NCBI GenBank assembly: GCA_964434535.1
Contig: CAYSWA010000002.1
Span: 124,001 to 188,000, forward strand
Reading direction: 5' to 3'
Source of the DNA: SM23-32 sp964434535
Lineage (GTDB): Bacteria; Planctomycetota; Brocadiia; SM23-32
DNA: 64,000 nucleotides
The notes under the pieces were generated by a model, which did no database searches, had not been told where the DNA came from, and was given only the letters and a program-made list of their open reading frames with translations. Within the stretch, counting starts at the first letter, position 1, and each line of letters starts with the position of its first letter. Shown here piece by piece: positions 1 through 9,201 of the stretch. The position numbers were made by a program, and so were the translations under genes.

Positions 1-2
1 TC

Positions 3-2225
3 ACCGACCGCCCGCCGGGCATCGAGGAGATCCAGGACACCGTCGAGAAGGTGCTGATCGAGACCGGCCACGCCCGCACGGCCAAGGCATACATCCTCTA
101 CCGCGACCGCCGCGCCCGCGTGCGCCAGCTCCTGCAAGTGCGCAAGCCCGTGCGCCAGCGCTCCGGCTCGACCGACATCGCCCTGCTGGTCAACGCCGAC
201 AGCCAGGACGAACTGCACGAGTGGGACAAGGCGAAGATCGCCCGCGCCCTCGAAGTCGAGGCCGACCTGGCGCCCCAGCTCGCCCGCCGCATCGCCAGCG
301 AGGTCGAGCGCCGCGTGATGGCCAGCGGGCTGACACGCATCTCCACCAGCCTGATCCGCGAGCTGGTCGACAACGAGCTCTTCGAGCGCGGCCTGACCGC
401 CCGGCTGAAGCGCCAGGCCATGGTCGGCATGCCCAAGTACGACCTGGACCAGATCATCCGCTCCAAGAGCAAAGAGAACGCCAACATCGCCCAGAACAAC
501 CCCGAGGCGATCAACCTCGCCGTCGCCGAGCACACGCTCAAACAGTTCGCCCTCCAGGAGGTCTTCAGCGACGAGGTCGCCGAGGCCCACATGCTGGGCA
601 AGATCCACGTGCACGACCTCGGCTACCCCACCCGCGTCTACTGCTCCAGCCATTCCCTGGAATACCTGAAGAAGTACGGCCTGCACCTGGAGAACCTGGA
701 CACCTCCAGCGCCCCCGCCAGGCACGCCCGCACCCTGACCGGCCACCTGAACACCTTCCTGGCCTCGATGCAGGCATACTACGCCGGCGCCCTCGGCGTC
801 GGCTACATCAACATCCTCTATGCGCCCTACCTCGAGAAGATGTCCTACCGCCAGATGGAGCAGGAGGCCCAGCACCTGATCTTCAGCTCCTCGCAGAACG
901 CCTTCAGCCGCGGCGGGCAGACGCTGTTCCTGGACTTCAACGTCCACACCGGCGTGCCCCGCTACCTGAAGGACGTCCCCTCGATCGGGCCCGGCGGCGT
1001 CTACGACGGGCGCACCTACGGCGACTACGAGAAGACGGCCCAGCGCTTCTGCCAGGCCATGCTCGACGTGTGGCGCGCCGGCGACCAGCACGGCAACCTG
1101 TTCGCCTTCCCCAAGTGCGACCTGCACATCAGCGCCGAGACCTTCGAGGACCCCGCCCAGCGCGAGATCCTCAGCTACGCCTGCCAGGTCGCCGCCGAGA
1201 ACGGCGTGCCCTACTTCATCTTCGACCGCGACGAGGTGACCCTCAGCGCCTGCTGCCGCCTGCGCACCACGATCCAGGACGACTACATGATCCGCCACCC
1301 GGAGAGCATGCGCTTCTGCGGGTTCCAGAACGTCACCATCAACATGCCCCAGGCGGCCTATCGCGCCGGACGGGGCAACTGGGAGGCGCTCTACGACGAG
1401 GTGGACCGCATGATCGACCTCGCCATGGAGGCCCACCACCAGAAGCGCCGCTTCATCGCCGGGCTCATGGCCGACCCGAGCGGCCCCCTCTGGCAGATCG
1501 GCAAGACCGCCGCCGACGGGCGCCCCTACGTCGACCTGAACAAGGCCACCTACATCATCGGCCTGATCGGCCTGAACGAGTGCATGCTCTACATGACCGG
1601 CCGGGAGCTGCACGAGGACCCCGAGCTGATCCGCAAGGGCCTCCGGCTGATCCGGCACATGCAGTTCCGCGCGCGCGAGACCGGCCGCGAGCACGGCATG
1701 CGCGTCGCCCTGGAGGAATCGCCCGCCGAGAGCGCCGCCCGCCGACTGGCCAAGGTCGACCTGCGCCGCTTCCCCGAGGCCGAAGGCATCGTGCGCGGCA
1801 ACCTGGAGCAGGACGAGATGTACTACACCAACAGCATCCACCTGCGCGCCGACGCCCCGCTGGACCTGCTCACCCGCATCCGCCTCCAGAGCAAGTTCCA
1901 CCGGGCCATCGAGAGCGGCGCCATCATCCACGCCTTCGTCGGCGAGGAGCGCCCGCCCGCCGCCAGCATCTTCAACCTGGTCGAGAAGACCTACCGCCAG
2001 ACCCAGGCCGCCCAGCTCACCGTCAGCCCCGAGTTCACCATCTGCAACGACTGCCACCGGGCCACCCCGGGCCTGAAGGAAAGGTGCGGACACTGCGCCA
2101 GCCCGGACGTCTACGGCATGACGCGCGTGGTCGGCTACTTCAGCCGCATCCACAACTGGAACAAGTCCAAGATCGGCGAGCTGAACGACCGCCGCCGCGG
2201 CAACTACAGCGTCGCCATGACGTAG
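3..2225 (+). CDS. nrdD: Anaerobic (class III) ribonucleoside-triphosphate reductase, 5'-truncated by window edge
   Basis: Reduces ribonucleotides to deoxyribonucleotides using a glycyl radical under anoxia. The frame is open from base 3, so the true start lies outside the window; a GTG at 51 is internal because the ATP-cone sequence (PPGIEEIQDTVEKVL) is already under way before it. In order one sees the ATP-cone allosteric domain (first ~110 residues), the large barrel with the active-site finger-loop motif GLNECMLYM (thiyl Cys), a C-terminal zinc site (CNDC...CGHC) and the glycyl-radical motif RVVGYFS near the end, with stop TAG at 2223-2225. A small redoxin gene and the activase gene nrdG follow on the same strand, so this looks like one functional module. 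NrdD subclasses differ in using formate or a redoxin as reductant; the adjacent redoxin points to the latter (inference). Confidence 0.95.
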   Translation, partial: TDRPPGIEEIQDTVEKVLIETGHARTAKAYILYRDRRARVRQLLQVRKPVRQRSGSTDIALLVNADSQDELHEWDKAKIARALEVEADLAPQLARRIASEVERRVMASGLTRISTSLIRELVDNELFERGLTARLKRQAMVGMPKYDLDQIIRSKSKENANIAQNNPEAINLAVAEHTLKQFALQEVFSDEVAEAHMLGKIHVHDLGYPTRVYCSSHSLEYLKKYGLHLENLDTSSAPARHARTLTGHLNTFLASMQAYYAGALGVGYINILYAPYLEKMSYRQMEQEAQHLIFSSSQNAFSRGGQTLFLDFNVHTGVPRYLKDVPSIGPGGVYDGRTYGDYEKTAQRFCQAMLDVWRAGDQHGNLFAFPKCDLHISAETFEDPAQREILSYACQVAAENGVPYFIFDRDEVTLSACCRLRTTIQDDYMIRHPESMRFCGFQNVTINMPQAAYRAGRGNWEALYDEVDRMIDLAMEAHHQKRRFIAGLMADPSGPLWQIGKTAADGRPYVDLNKATYIIGLIGLNECMLYMTGRELHEDPELIRKGLRLIRHMQFRARETGREHGMRVALEESPAESAARRLAKVDLRRFPEAEGIVRGNLEQDEMYYTNSIHLRADAPLDLLTRIRLQSKFHRAIESGAIIHAFVGEERPPAASIFNLVEKTYRQTQAAQLTVSPEFTICNDCHRATPGLKERCGHCASPDVYGMTRVVGYFSRIHNWNKSKIGELNDRRRGNYSVAMT

Positions 2226-2272
2226 AGGAGAACGATTCCCCCGTTCCCGCGAACCGAAAGGGAGGCAGCGCG

Positions 2273-2545
2273 GTGATCATCGAGATCTACGGCAAGCAGG
2301 ACTGTAAGCTCTGCGAGAGCGCCAAGAAGAAAGTCGCCCACTTCCTGAAGAAGTGGGAGTTGAGCGAGTCGGTCCGCGTGGTCTTCCAGGACATGGAGAC
2401 CGAGGAAGGCGCGGCCGAGGGGGACTTCTTCGACGTCTTCGACATCCCCTCGGTGCTCCTGAAGCAGGACCGCAACGCCGTGGTCGCCCGCTGGGACGGC
2501 GCCCCGCCCCCGAGCGAAGAGCTCCAGCGCCGCCTCAGCGCCTGA
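2273..2545 (+). CDS. Small glutaredoxin/NrdH-like redoxin (90 aa)
   Basis: Small thiol-disulfide oxidoreductase with a thioredoxin-like fold, probably the reductant for the class III reductase encoded 47 bp upstream. The protein opens with a beta strand (VIIEIYGKQD) followed by the active-site motif CKLC at about residues 11-14. It later has the cis-proline region FDIPSVLL and an acidic C-terminus. I start it at GTG 2273 because GGAGG (2261-2265) sits 7 nt upstream and the sequence before it has no domain similarity. The same frame is open upstream through nrdD, but that part is a shadow. The CxxC is CKLC rather than the CPYC/CVQC of typical glutaredoxin/NrdH, so exact subfamily is uncertain; DUF836-like glutaredoxins are another possibility. 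Confidence 0.82.
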   Translation: MIIEIYGKQDCKLCESAKKKVAHFLKKWELSESVRVVFQDMETEEGAAEGDFFDVFDIPSVLLKQDRNAVVARWDGAPPPSEELQRRLSA

Positions 2546-2759
2546 CAAGCGGCCTGACCACCACGACACGACGAGCACAACGGACGGCACGGCACCAAGA
2601 GAGGTAAGCTCAATGAGAGCCCGCACGGCGGCGAAGATCTGCCACCTGTTGCCTTCTTCGTTCTCCCGTTGATCCTCGCCGCCCGCCGCAGTTGCCGTTC
2701 GTCGTGCCGTCGTGGTTGCCTCGCCGTTCTCCGTGTCTCCGTGTTGGACGGGTCTTGAG

Positions 2760-3503
2760 ATGCAGATCAAAGAGTTCATCGAGAGCAGCCTGATCGAGTG
2801 GGAGGGCAAGATCGCCTCCGTGCTCTTCCTGCCCGGCTGCAACCTGCGCTGCCACTACTGCCACGCCGCCCACCTGGTCTGCCATCCCGAGCGGACCGAG
2901 TCCATCCCGCTCGGGCAGGTGCTCGACTCCATGCGCCGCCAGGGCGAGTGGCTCGACGGGGCCGTGATCACCGGCGGCGAGCCGACCCTCCACGAGGGGG
3001 ACCTGCTCGACCTGATCGACGAGCTGCACGACGTGCCGCTGGAGGTCATGGTCGAGACGAACGGCACGCGCCCCGGATGGGTCGCCCGCCTGGTCCAGGA
3101 CGGCCGCCTGGAGGCGATCGCGATGGACGTGAAGGCGCCCCTGACCGCCGAGGACTACCGGCGCGTCGCCGGCGCCGACGTCGAGGTCGAGGCCGTGCGC
3201 CGCTCGATCCGGCTGATCAAGCGGAGCGGCCTTGCCCACGAGTTCCGCATCACCGTCGTGCCCGGCCTGGTCGGCGAGGGCGAGGTGGCCCGGATCGCCC
3301 CCGAGCTGGAGGGCGCCGACGTCGTCGCCCTGCAGAACTTCCTGCCCGACCACTGCCTCGAGCCCGCCCTGCGCGAGGTGCGCCCCTTCGAGCCGGAGGC
3401 GCTCGATGAGATGGCCGAGCTGCTGCGGCCCGTCGCCGAGCGCCTCGTCGTGCGCGGGCGGGACCACGCGGCCATGGCCGGCAGCCCGCCGGCGGGGTCA
3501 TAG
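2760..3503 (+). CDS. nrdG: Anaerobic RNR-activating radical SAM protein
   Basis: Radical SAM activase that installs the glycyl radical on NrdD. The cluster-binding CxxxCxxC motif is CNLRCHYC at about residues 27-34, preceded by FLPG as in NrdG and PflA-type activases. The SAM-binding GGE motif appears as ITGGEPTLHEGDLLDL. The length (247 aa) is longer than E. coli NrdG (154 aa) but normal for the NrdG2/'anaerobic RNR activating protein' type. I choose ATG 2760 (MQIKEFIESSLIEWEGK); an in-frame GTG at 2712 would add a tract made of CTCCGTG-type intergenic repeats, so I reject it. No strong Shine-Dalgarno is visible. Its position after nrdD and the redoxin supports the role. Confidence 0.9.
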   Translation: MQIKEFIESSLIEWEGKIASVLFLPGCNLRCHYCHAAHLVCHPERTESIPLGQVLDSMRRQGEWLDGAVITGGEPTLHEGDLLDLIDELHDVPLEVMVETNGTRPGWVARLVQDGRLEAIAMDVKAPLTAEDYRRVAGADVEVEAVRRSIRLIKRSGLAHEFRITVVPGLVGEGEVARIAPELEGADVVALQNFLPDHCLEPALREVRPFEPEALDEMAELLRPVAERLVVRGRDHAAMAGSPPAGS

Positions 3504-3529
3504 GTCGTATAGGTCCTACTTGGGCCTAT
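3500..3529. repeat. Imperfect TAGGTCCTA-type palindromic repeat
   Basis: Immediately at the nrdG stop there is an ATAGGTC/GTATAGGTCCTAC/GGGCCTAT arrangement related to the cleaner copy at 7619-7647. Arms ATAGGTCC and GGGCCTAT can pair. It may act as a transcript-end hairpin, but there is no U-tract. Confidence 0.5.
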
Positions 3530-3853
3530 TGACGCCGTTTTTCCTCTCCGGTTTTCCGGCGGTTCTCTTCGGCCGGCGGCCCTCCTTGGAGCCCGGCGCG
3601 CCCTACGTAACGCATTGGCCTGCCGCTTCTTAGGGCGCCCTGCGCCGGGCGGCATCGCGGGGCGGCCGCCGCCTGCGCCGGGCGGCATGATTTCGCCCGG
3701 CCGGTTCGCGTAGAATCCGCCCTGTTGTGACCCTGACGACATCGAGACACGCGCGCGAGATCGCCACGCCACGCCGGCAGGGCCGCCCCGCAGGCCCCCT
3801 GACCGGGCGTTCGGCCCGGTCCGCCCCGTCCACGTCCTGACGGAGCAGCAGAC
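3530..3853. other. Intergenic region before smc with a 17-bp direct repeat
   Basis: About 320 bp without a convincing gene. The only clear structure is an exact direct repeat CCTGCGCCGGGCGGCAT at 3639-3655 and 3672-3688. A TAGAAT box at 3711-3716 could be the -10 of an smc promoter, but I see no good -35 at 16-18 bp. Nothing else is evident. Confidence 0.45.
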
Positions 3854-6800
3854 GTGAAGCTGAAGAAACTCGAACTCTACGGGTTCAAGTCCTTCGCGGA
3901 CCGGACGGCCTTCGAGTTCGAGGACAGCCTCTCGGCCCTGGTCGGCCCGAACGGCTCGGGCAAGAGCAACGTCGTCGACGCCATCAAGTGGGTGCTGGGG
4001 GAGCGCAGCGCCCAGAAGCTGCGCGGCGCCGAGATGGCGAACCTGATCTTCGACGGCGGCAAGTCGCGCAAGCCTCTCAGCTTCGCCGAGGTCAAGCTCA
4101 CCATCGACAACGCCGACGGCTGGCTGCCGGTCGACTACGAAGAGGTCTGCATCGCCCGCAAGACCGACCGCACCGGCCAGAGCGAGTATTCCCTGAACGG
4201 GCAGCAGTGCCGGCTCAAAGACATCCGCCACCTGCTGCTCGACACGGGCGTCGGCACCAGCTCCTACAGCTTCATCGAGCAGGGCCAGATCGACCAGCTC
4301 CTGCGAGCCAGCGCCTCCGAGCGGCGCCAGGTCTTCGAGGAGGCGGCCGGGATCAACCGCTTCCTGGAGCAGAAGCGCGAGGCCGAACGCAAGCTCGAAC
4401 GCGTCGGCCAGAACCTGCTGCGCGTCGGCGACCTGATCGAGGAGCTCCAGCGCCAGCTGCGCAGCGTCAAGTACCAGGCCGGCCGCGCCCGCACCTTCAA
4501 AAAGCAGACCGAGCAGCTCCAGCGCCTGCGCCTGGCCGACGGCCTGCACAGCCTGCGCCGCATGCAGGCCGAGGCAGAGCGCCTCTCGGCCGAGATCGAG
4601 GCCGTCACCGCCCGCAAGGCCGAGCTCACCGCCGAGCTGGCCGCCGCCGGGGAGGGCCTGGAGGCCGCGCGCGACGAGCTCCAGCGCACCCAGGACGGCC
4701 TGGCCGAGTCGCGCCAGCGCCTCGCCCGCGTCGAGGCCCGCCTGGAGAGCCTCGCCCGCGAGGCCGAGCTGAGCGCACGCCGCGCCGAGGAGCTGGACGG
4801 CCGCCTCGCCGAGCTGGACGGCCGGCGCCGCGAGCTTCAGCAGCGCCTCGAAGGGCTCGAGCGGGAAGCGGGCGAGGCCGAGGCCGGCCGGGACGAGTGC
4901 GCCCGCGAACTCGCCGCCGGGCAGGCCGAGCTCGAGGCCCGACGAACGGAGATCGAGCGCCTGCGGGCCGCCTGCCGCGAGGCCGAGCAGGGGCTGGAGG
5001 CGCGCAAGTCCGAGGTCTTCGACCTCTTCCAGCAGGACGCCCACCTGCGCAACCAGATCGAAGTGCTCGGCGCCGAGAAGCGCGCCCTCCAGAACCGCCT
5101 CCAGCGCGTCGAGGAGCGCCGGGGCAAGCTGAGCCGCCAGGTCGACGAGACCGCGGCCGAACGGGCCCGCGCCCAGCAGAACCTGGAGGCCGTCCGCGCC
5201 CGCCAGGGCGAACTGCGCGGGCGCGCCGAGGAAGTCGGCGCCGCCCTCGCCGACGCCGAGCGACGCCTGGAAGACATCGACGCACGCCGGGCCGAGGCAA
5301 AGGCCGAACTGAGCGGCAAGGCCGCCCGGCGCGACCTGCTGCGCGACCTGGAGCGCCGCGGCGAGGGCGTCGGCTCCGGGGTCAGGCGCCTGATCGAGGC
5401 CGCGCTGGGGGGCCGGGTCGGCCTGGTGGCCGAGCAGATCGACGCGCCGCTGGAGCTGGCGCCGGCCGTCGAGGCCGCGCTCGGACCCGCCGTCCAGGCC
5501 GTGATCTTCGGCGGAACGGCCGATGCCGTCGCCGCGCTCGACGCGCTCGGAGCCGAGCCGTCCGGCCGCGTCGAGCTGATCGTCCTCGACCGATTGCCCC
5601 CGCGCCGCGAGGGCGGCCTGGGGCTGACGCCCGGGCTCGAGGGCCCGCTCAGCGGCATGGTCGGCTGCACCCAGGAGGGCCGCCCCGCCGTCGAGCGCCT
5701 GCTCGGCGGCGCCTACCTCTGCGAGGACCGGTCGCGGGCGCTCGCCCTGGCGCGAGCCGGGCTGCCGGACGGCATCGTGCTGGTGACCCCGCAGGGCGAA
5801 CGTTTCGGGGCCGACGGCACCTGGGCGGCGGGCGCGCCCGAGGCCGCGGGCCTGATCAGCCGCCGCAGCGAACTCGCCGCGCTCGACGCCGAGGTCGAGC
5901 ACCTGCGGGACGCACTGGCCGGGCTGGGCGAACGGCGGGAAGCCGTCCAGGCCGAGCGCGTCGAGCTGGCGAAGCGCGCCGAGGCGCTGGAGGGCCGCGC
6001 CGCTGAGCTGGCCCGCAGCGCCGGCGAGGTCCAGAGCCACCTGCGCGTGGTCGGCGAGCGGGGCCGGGAGCTGCGCGAAGAGCTGCACCTGGGCCAGGCC
6101 GAGGCCGACTCGCTGCGCAGCGACGTGGCGGACATCGAGTCGCGCTCGGCCGAGCTGGCCCGCCGCGCGGAGGAGGTCCGCCGGGAGCGAAGCGCCGCCC
6201 AGAACTCCGCCGAGGCCGACCAGGAGCGCCTGCGCGAGATGCAGCAGCGCCGCCAGGCCGTCGCCGAGGAGCTGAGCGCCCTGGCCAGCGAGCTGGCCCG
6301 CAGCCGCGAGCAGCAGCGCGCGCTGGAGGACCTGGCCGGGCGGCTGGGCGCCGACGCCCGCCGGGCGCGGGCCGAGCTGGAGTCGCTGGCCGGCGAGAGC
6401 GAGAGCGGGCTGCGCCGGCGCGATGAGGCCCGGCGCGCCGCCGAGGCCGCCCGCGCGGAGGGCCGCCGCCTGGAGGCCGAGAAGGCGGCGCTGAGCGAGG
6501 CGCTCCAGTCCGAGTCGGCCGGTCTCCAGGCCGTCCGCGAGCGGATAGACGCCCTCGCGGCGCGCTCGCAGGAGCTGGCCGAGGCGCGCGAGGCGGTCGA
6601 AGAGCGGCTCGGCGGGCTGCGCATCGCGGAGAACGAGACGACGGTGAAGATGCAGGACATGCTCGAGCGGGTCGCCGAGGACTACGGGGTGCGCCTGGAG
6701 GCCCTGCGCCGCGATCCGGAGAGCTGGCGGGAGGAATCGCCCTTCACCGCGCGCCCGATCCGCGAGTTCACCGAGGAGGCGGCCGAGCCGGAGCCGGCCG

Positions 6801-7618
6801 AGCCGGTGGCGGCCTGGTTCCGCGAGGCCGACGCCGACGGGCAGGGCGAGGAAGAGGAGCAGCCGCCCGAGCCCGTCTCGCTGGAGGAGGCGGTCGAGCT
6901 GCGCCGGGCCGTGATCGAGATGGCCGACGATGAGGCGACCGACTGGGGCCGGGTCAGGTCGCAGATAGCCCGCCTGAAGGCGAAGGTGGACCGGGTGGGC
7001 AACGTGAACGTGGCCGCCATCCGCCAGCAGGAGGAGCTGGAGGTGCGCCTCCAGTTCCTGACCGACCAGAAGGAGGACCTCGAGAGCGCCCGCCGCCACC
7101 AGCGCGAGATCATCCGCGAGCTGAACAAGAAGAGCCGCGAGCGCTTCCGCGAGACCTTCGAGCAGGTGCGGCAGAACTTCCAGGCCCTCTTCCGCAAGCT
7201 CTTCGGCGGGGGCAGCGCCGACCTGCTGCTGGACGAGGAGGCCGAAGACGTGCTGGAGGCCGGCGTCGAGATGGTGGCCCGCCCGCCGGGCAAGGAGACC
7301 AGTTGCGTGACGCTGCTCAGCGGCGGCGAGAGGGCGCTGACCACGCTGGCGCTGCTGTTCGCCATGTTCCAGGCCAAGCCGAGCCCGTTCTGCCTGCTGG
7401 ACGAGGTGGACGCCCCGCTGGACGACAGCAACGTGGAGCGCTTCCTGATGCTGCTGGGCGAGTTCCGGCGCGACACCCAGTTCGTGATCATTACCCACAA
7501 CAAGATCACGATGAGCGTGGCGCAGGTGCTCTACGGGCTGACGATGGCGGACGGGGTGAGCAAGAAGATCGCGGTGAAGTTCGAGGAGGTGGATCGGAGC
7601 CTGGACCAGGCGGCCTGA
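3854..7618 (+). CDS. smc: Chromosome segregation protein SMC (1254 aa)
   Basis: Structural maintenance of chromosomes ATPase, which forms the bacterial condensin with ScpA/ScpB and compacts the origin region. The N-terminal ATPase half has Walker A GPNGSGKSN at residues 31-39. Long coiled coils rich in Glu/Arg/Ala flank a hinge at about 500-660 (ending near LLGGAYLCED). The C-terminal half has the ABC signature LLSGGERALT near residue 1155 and Walker B FCLLDEVDAP at about 1179-1188. Length is typical for bacterial SMC (~1150-1250). The start is GTG 3854 (MKLKKLELYGFKSFAD), which matches the conserved SMC N-terminus exactly. An acidic insert (about residues 975-1015, EEAAEPEPAEP/GQGEEEEQPPEP) in the C-terminal coil is unusual but does not interrupt the frame. 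No scp genes are adjacent. Confidence 0.97.
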   Translation: MKLKKLELYGFKSFADRTAFEFEDSLSALVGPNGSGKSNVVDAIKWVLGERSAQKLRGAEMANLIFDGGKSRKPLSFAEVKLTIDNADGWLPVDYEEVCIARKTDRTGQSEYSLNGQQCRLKDIRHLLLDTGVGTSSYSFIEQGQIDQLLRASASERRQVFEEAAGINRFLEQKREAERKLERVGQNLLRVGDLIEELQRQLRSVKYQAGRARTFKKQTEQLQRLRLADGLHSLRRMQAEAERLSAEIEAVTARKAELTAELAAAGEGLEAARDELQRTQDGLAESRQRLARVEARLESLAREAELSARRAEELDGRLAELDGRRRELQQRLEGLEREAGEAEAGRDECARELAAGQAELEARRTEIERLRAACREAEQGLEARKSEVFDLFQQDAHLRNQIEVLGAEKRALQNRLQRVEERRGKLSRQVDETAAERARAQQNLEAVRARQGELRGRAEEVGAALADAERRLEDIDARRAEAKAELSGKAARRDLLRDLERRGEGVGSGVRRLIEAALGGRVGLVAEQIDAPLELAPAVEAALGPAVQAVIFGGTADAVAALDALGAEPSGRVELIVLDRLPPRREGGLGLTPGLEGPLSGMVGCTQEGRPAVERLLGGAYLCEDRSRALALARAGLPDGIVLVTPQGERFGADGTWAAGAPEAAGLISRRSELAALDAEVEHLRDALAGLGERREAVQAERVELAKRAEALEGRAAELARSAGEVQSHLRVVGERGRELREELHLGQAEADSLRSDVADIESRSAELARRAEEVRRERSAAQNSAEADQERLREMQQRRQAVAEELSALASELARSREQQRALEDLAGRLGADARRARAELESLAGESESGLRRRDEARRAAEAARAEGRRLEAEKAALSEALQSESAGLQAVRERIDALAARSQELAEAREAVEERLGGLRIAENETTVKMQDMLERVAEDYGVRLEALRRDPESWREESPFTARPIREFTEEAAEPEPAEPVAAWFREADADGQGEEEEQPPEPVSLEEAVELRRAVIEMADDEATDWGRVRSQIARLKAKVDRVGNVNVAAIRQQEELEVRLQFLTDQKEDLESARRHQREIIRELNKKSRERFRETFEQVRQNFQALFRKLFGGGSADLLLDEEAEDVLEAGVEMVARPPGKETSCVTLLSGGERALTTLALLFAMFQAKPSPFCLLDEVDAPLDDSNVERFLMLLGEFRRDTQFVIITHNKITMSVAQVLYGLTMADGVSKKIAVKFEEVDRSLDQAA

Positions 7619-7647
7619 ATAGGTCCTACGGGTCCTATAGGACCTAT
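7619..7647. repeat. Palindromic repeat GGTCCTATAGGACC at convergent gene ends
   Basis: Sits between the convergent smc and histidine-kinase genes and includes the kinase stop codon. The core GGTCCTATAGGACC is a perfect 14-bp palindrome, flanked by a further ATAGGTCCTA arm. A related degenerate copy lies at 3500-3529. It could serve as a bidirectional transcript end, or it may be a dispersed repeat. Confidence 0.65.
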
Positions 7648-9197
7648 GACCGGCCGTCGGGCCCCGCCACGGGCAGCGTGAAGGCGAACGTGCTGCCTTC
7701 GCCCGGGCGGCTCTGCACCCAGATCTCCCCGCCGGAGGTCTCGACGATCTCGCGGCAGATCGCCAGCCCGATGCCCGTGCCCGCCGGCCGGTCGCCGAAG
7801 CCGGTGTGGACCTGGGTGAACTTGTCGAAGACCTTCGGCTGGTCCCTCCGCGCGATGCCGATGCCCGAGTCGGTGACCCGCAGCGTCACCATCTGCGGCC
7901 CGTCCCCGCCGCCGGGCTCGGCGCCGACCTCGATGTGCCCGCCGTCGTGGGTGAACTTGAAGGCGTTCGAGAGCAGGTTGTGCAGCACGCGGGAGACGGC
8001 CTTGGCATCGGCCATGACCTCGGGCAGCCCGTCGGGCACTTCCCGCGCGAAGGCCATGCTTCGCTGCTCGGCCTCGCGGCAGAAGGGCCGGCAGCACTGC
8101 TCGATGAGGGGGGCGAGCTCGACGGGGCGGGGGCGGAGCTTCAGCTCGCCGTCGGCCATCCGGGCCAGGTCGAGCAGGTCGTCGATCAGGTCGGTGAGCC
8201 GCTCGCTCTCGCGGCGCACGATGGCGGCGAACTCCTTGCCCTCGTCGGGCGAGAGGTCGTCGTAGTTCTCCAGGATCTCGCCGAAGGACCGGATGTTGGT
8301 CAGCGGCGTGCGCAGCTCGTGGGAGACCGAGGAGACGAACCAGTCCTTCATGGAATCGAGCTGGCGCAACTCTTCGTTGGCGCGGGCCAGCTCCTCGGCG
8401 CGCCGGCGGGTCTCGCCCAGCAGCCGCGCCTTCTCCAGGGCGACGATGAGCTGGTTGACGCTGAGGTGGAGCTGGCTGATGAACTCGGCGGAGACGGTCC
8501 GGCGGGTGAAGACGCCGAGCACGCCGAGCATGGTCGAGCCGATCTGGAGGGGGAAGCCGACGAAGGACTCCACGCGGGCGTGCGCCAGCCAGGGCCAATC
8601 CCAGGCGAGGGCCTTGCTGGCCAGGTTATGGTCGACGGCGACGCTGCGCCCGTCGAAGCAGCGCGCGGCCAGCGGGTTCTGGGGCGTCAGCGGGTTCATC
8701 GGCTCGGGCATGGCAAAGCTCTGCCCGGCGTGCGCGGCGAGCTCCAAGGGGGCGGCGCCGCTCGCCTCGACGTCGCCCCCGTCCTCGCTGAGCAGCGTGG
8801 GATGGAGCCAGAGCCAGACGGACTCGATGCCGGGCAGCATCCGGTGGAGGCGCTCGGCGAAGCTGGCGGCGACCTCGCCGAGCTCGATGCGCTGGTTCAG
8901 CTCGTAGCTGATGTGCAGGAAGGCGTTGAGCTGCTCCAGCAGGGCGCTGAGGTTGCGGTTGCTCTCCTCGAGCGCCTCGGTGCGGGCGCGGACCGTCTGA
9001 TCGAGCGTCTCGGCGCGGGTGACGATCTCGTAGGCGAAGGCGGTCACCACCAGGACCCAGGCGAGGCCGAAGGCGATCAGTATCCAGTTGGCGGTCTTGA
9101 ACCGCCACATCAGGGAGACGAGCCCGAAGCTGACGGCGAAGATGGAGCCGACGTAGAAGAACCGGGTCTGCAGGATGCCGGGCGTCCTGGACGCCAT
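7644..9197 (-). CDS. Membrane-anchored sensor histidine kinase with GAF-like domain (517 aa)
   Basis: Two-component sensor kinase. The N-terminus has two hydrophobic segments (residues ~12-27, FFYVGSIFAVSFGLV, and ~35-55, WILIAFGLAWVLVV). A short coiled coil (TVRARTEALEESNRNLS) follows, then a GAF-like sensor region (~90-270). The HisKA dimerisation box is SSVSHELRTPLTNIRSF with the phospho-accepting His. The HATPase_c domain has the N box (LHNLLSNAFKFTHDGG), G1 (VTDSGIGIA) and G2 (GTGIGLAICREIV). The gene lies 4 bp downstream of the PP2C phosphatase gene on the same strand, so the two are surely co-transcribed. No response regulator is adjacent. The start ATG 9197 is forced by the operon junction. 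Confidence 0.92.
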   Translation of the reverse strand: MASRTPGILQTRFFYVGSIFAVSFGLVSLMWRFKTANWILIAFGLAWVLVVTAFAYEIVTRAETLDQTVRARTEALEESNRNLSALLEQLNAFLHISYELNQRIELGEVAASFAERLHRMLPGIESVWLWLHPTLLSEDGGDVEASGAAPLELAAHAGQSFAMPEPMNPLTPQNPLAARCFDGRSVAVDHNLASKALAWDWPWLAHARVESFVGFPLQIGSTMLGVLGVFTRRTVSAEFISQLHLSVNQLIVALEKARLLGETRRRAEELARANEELRQLDSMKDWFVSSVSHELRTPLTNIRSFGEILENYDDLSPDEGKEFAAIVRRESERLTDLIDDLLDLARMADGELKLRPRPVELAPLIEQCCRPFCREAEQRSMAFAREVPDGLPEVMADAKAVSRVLHNLLSNAFKFTHDGGHIEVGAEPGGGDGPQMVTLRVTDSGIGIARRDQPKVFDKFTQVHTGFGDRPAGTGIGLAICREIVETSGGEIWVQSRPGEGSTFAFTLPVAGPDGRS

Positions 9198-9201
9198 GAC
9201 T

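Noticed and set aside
2712..2759. N-terminal extension of nrdG starting at GTG 2712
   Set aside because: The extension encodes repeat-like CTCCGTG sequence and family N-termini begin at ATG 2760.
3155..7498. A very long open frame antisense to smc (about 1,450 codons)
   Set aside because: It is a compositional shadow of the GC-rich smc gene; its translation is low-complexity Leu/Gly/Ala/Arg with no domain.
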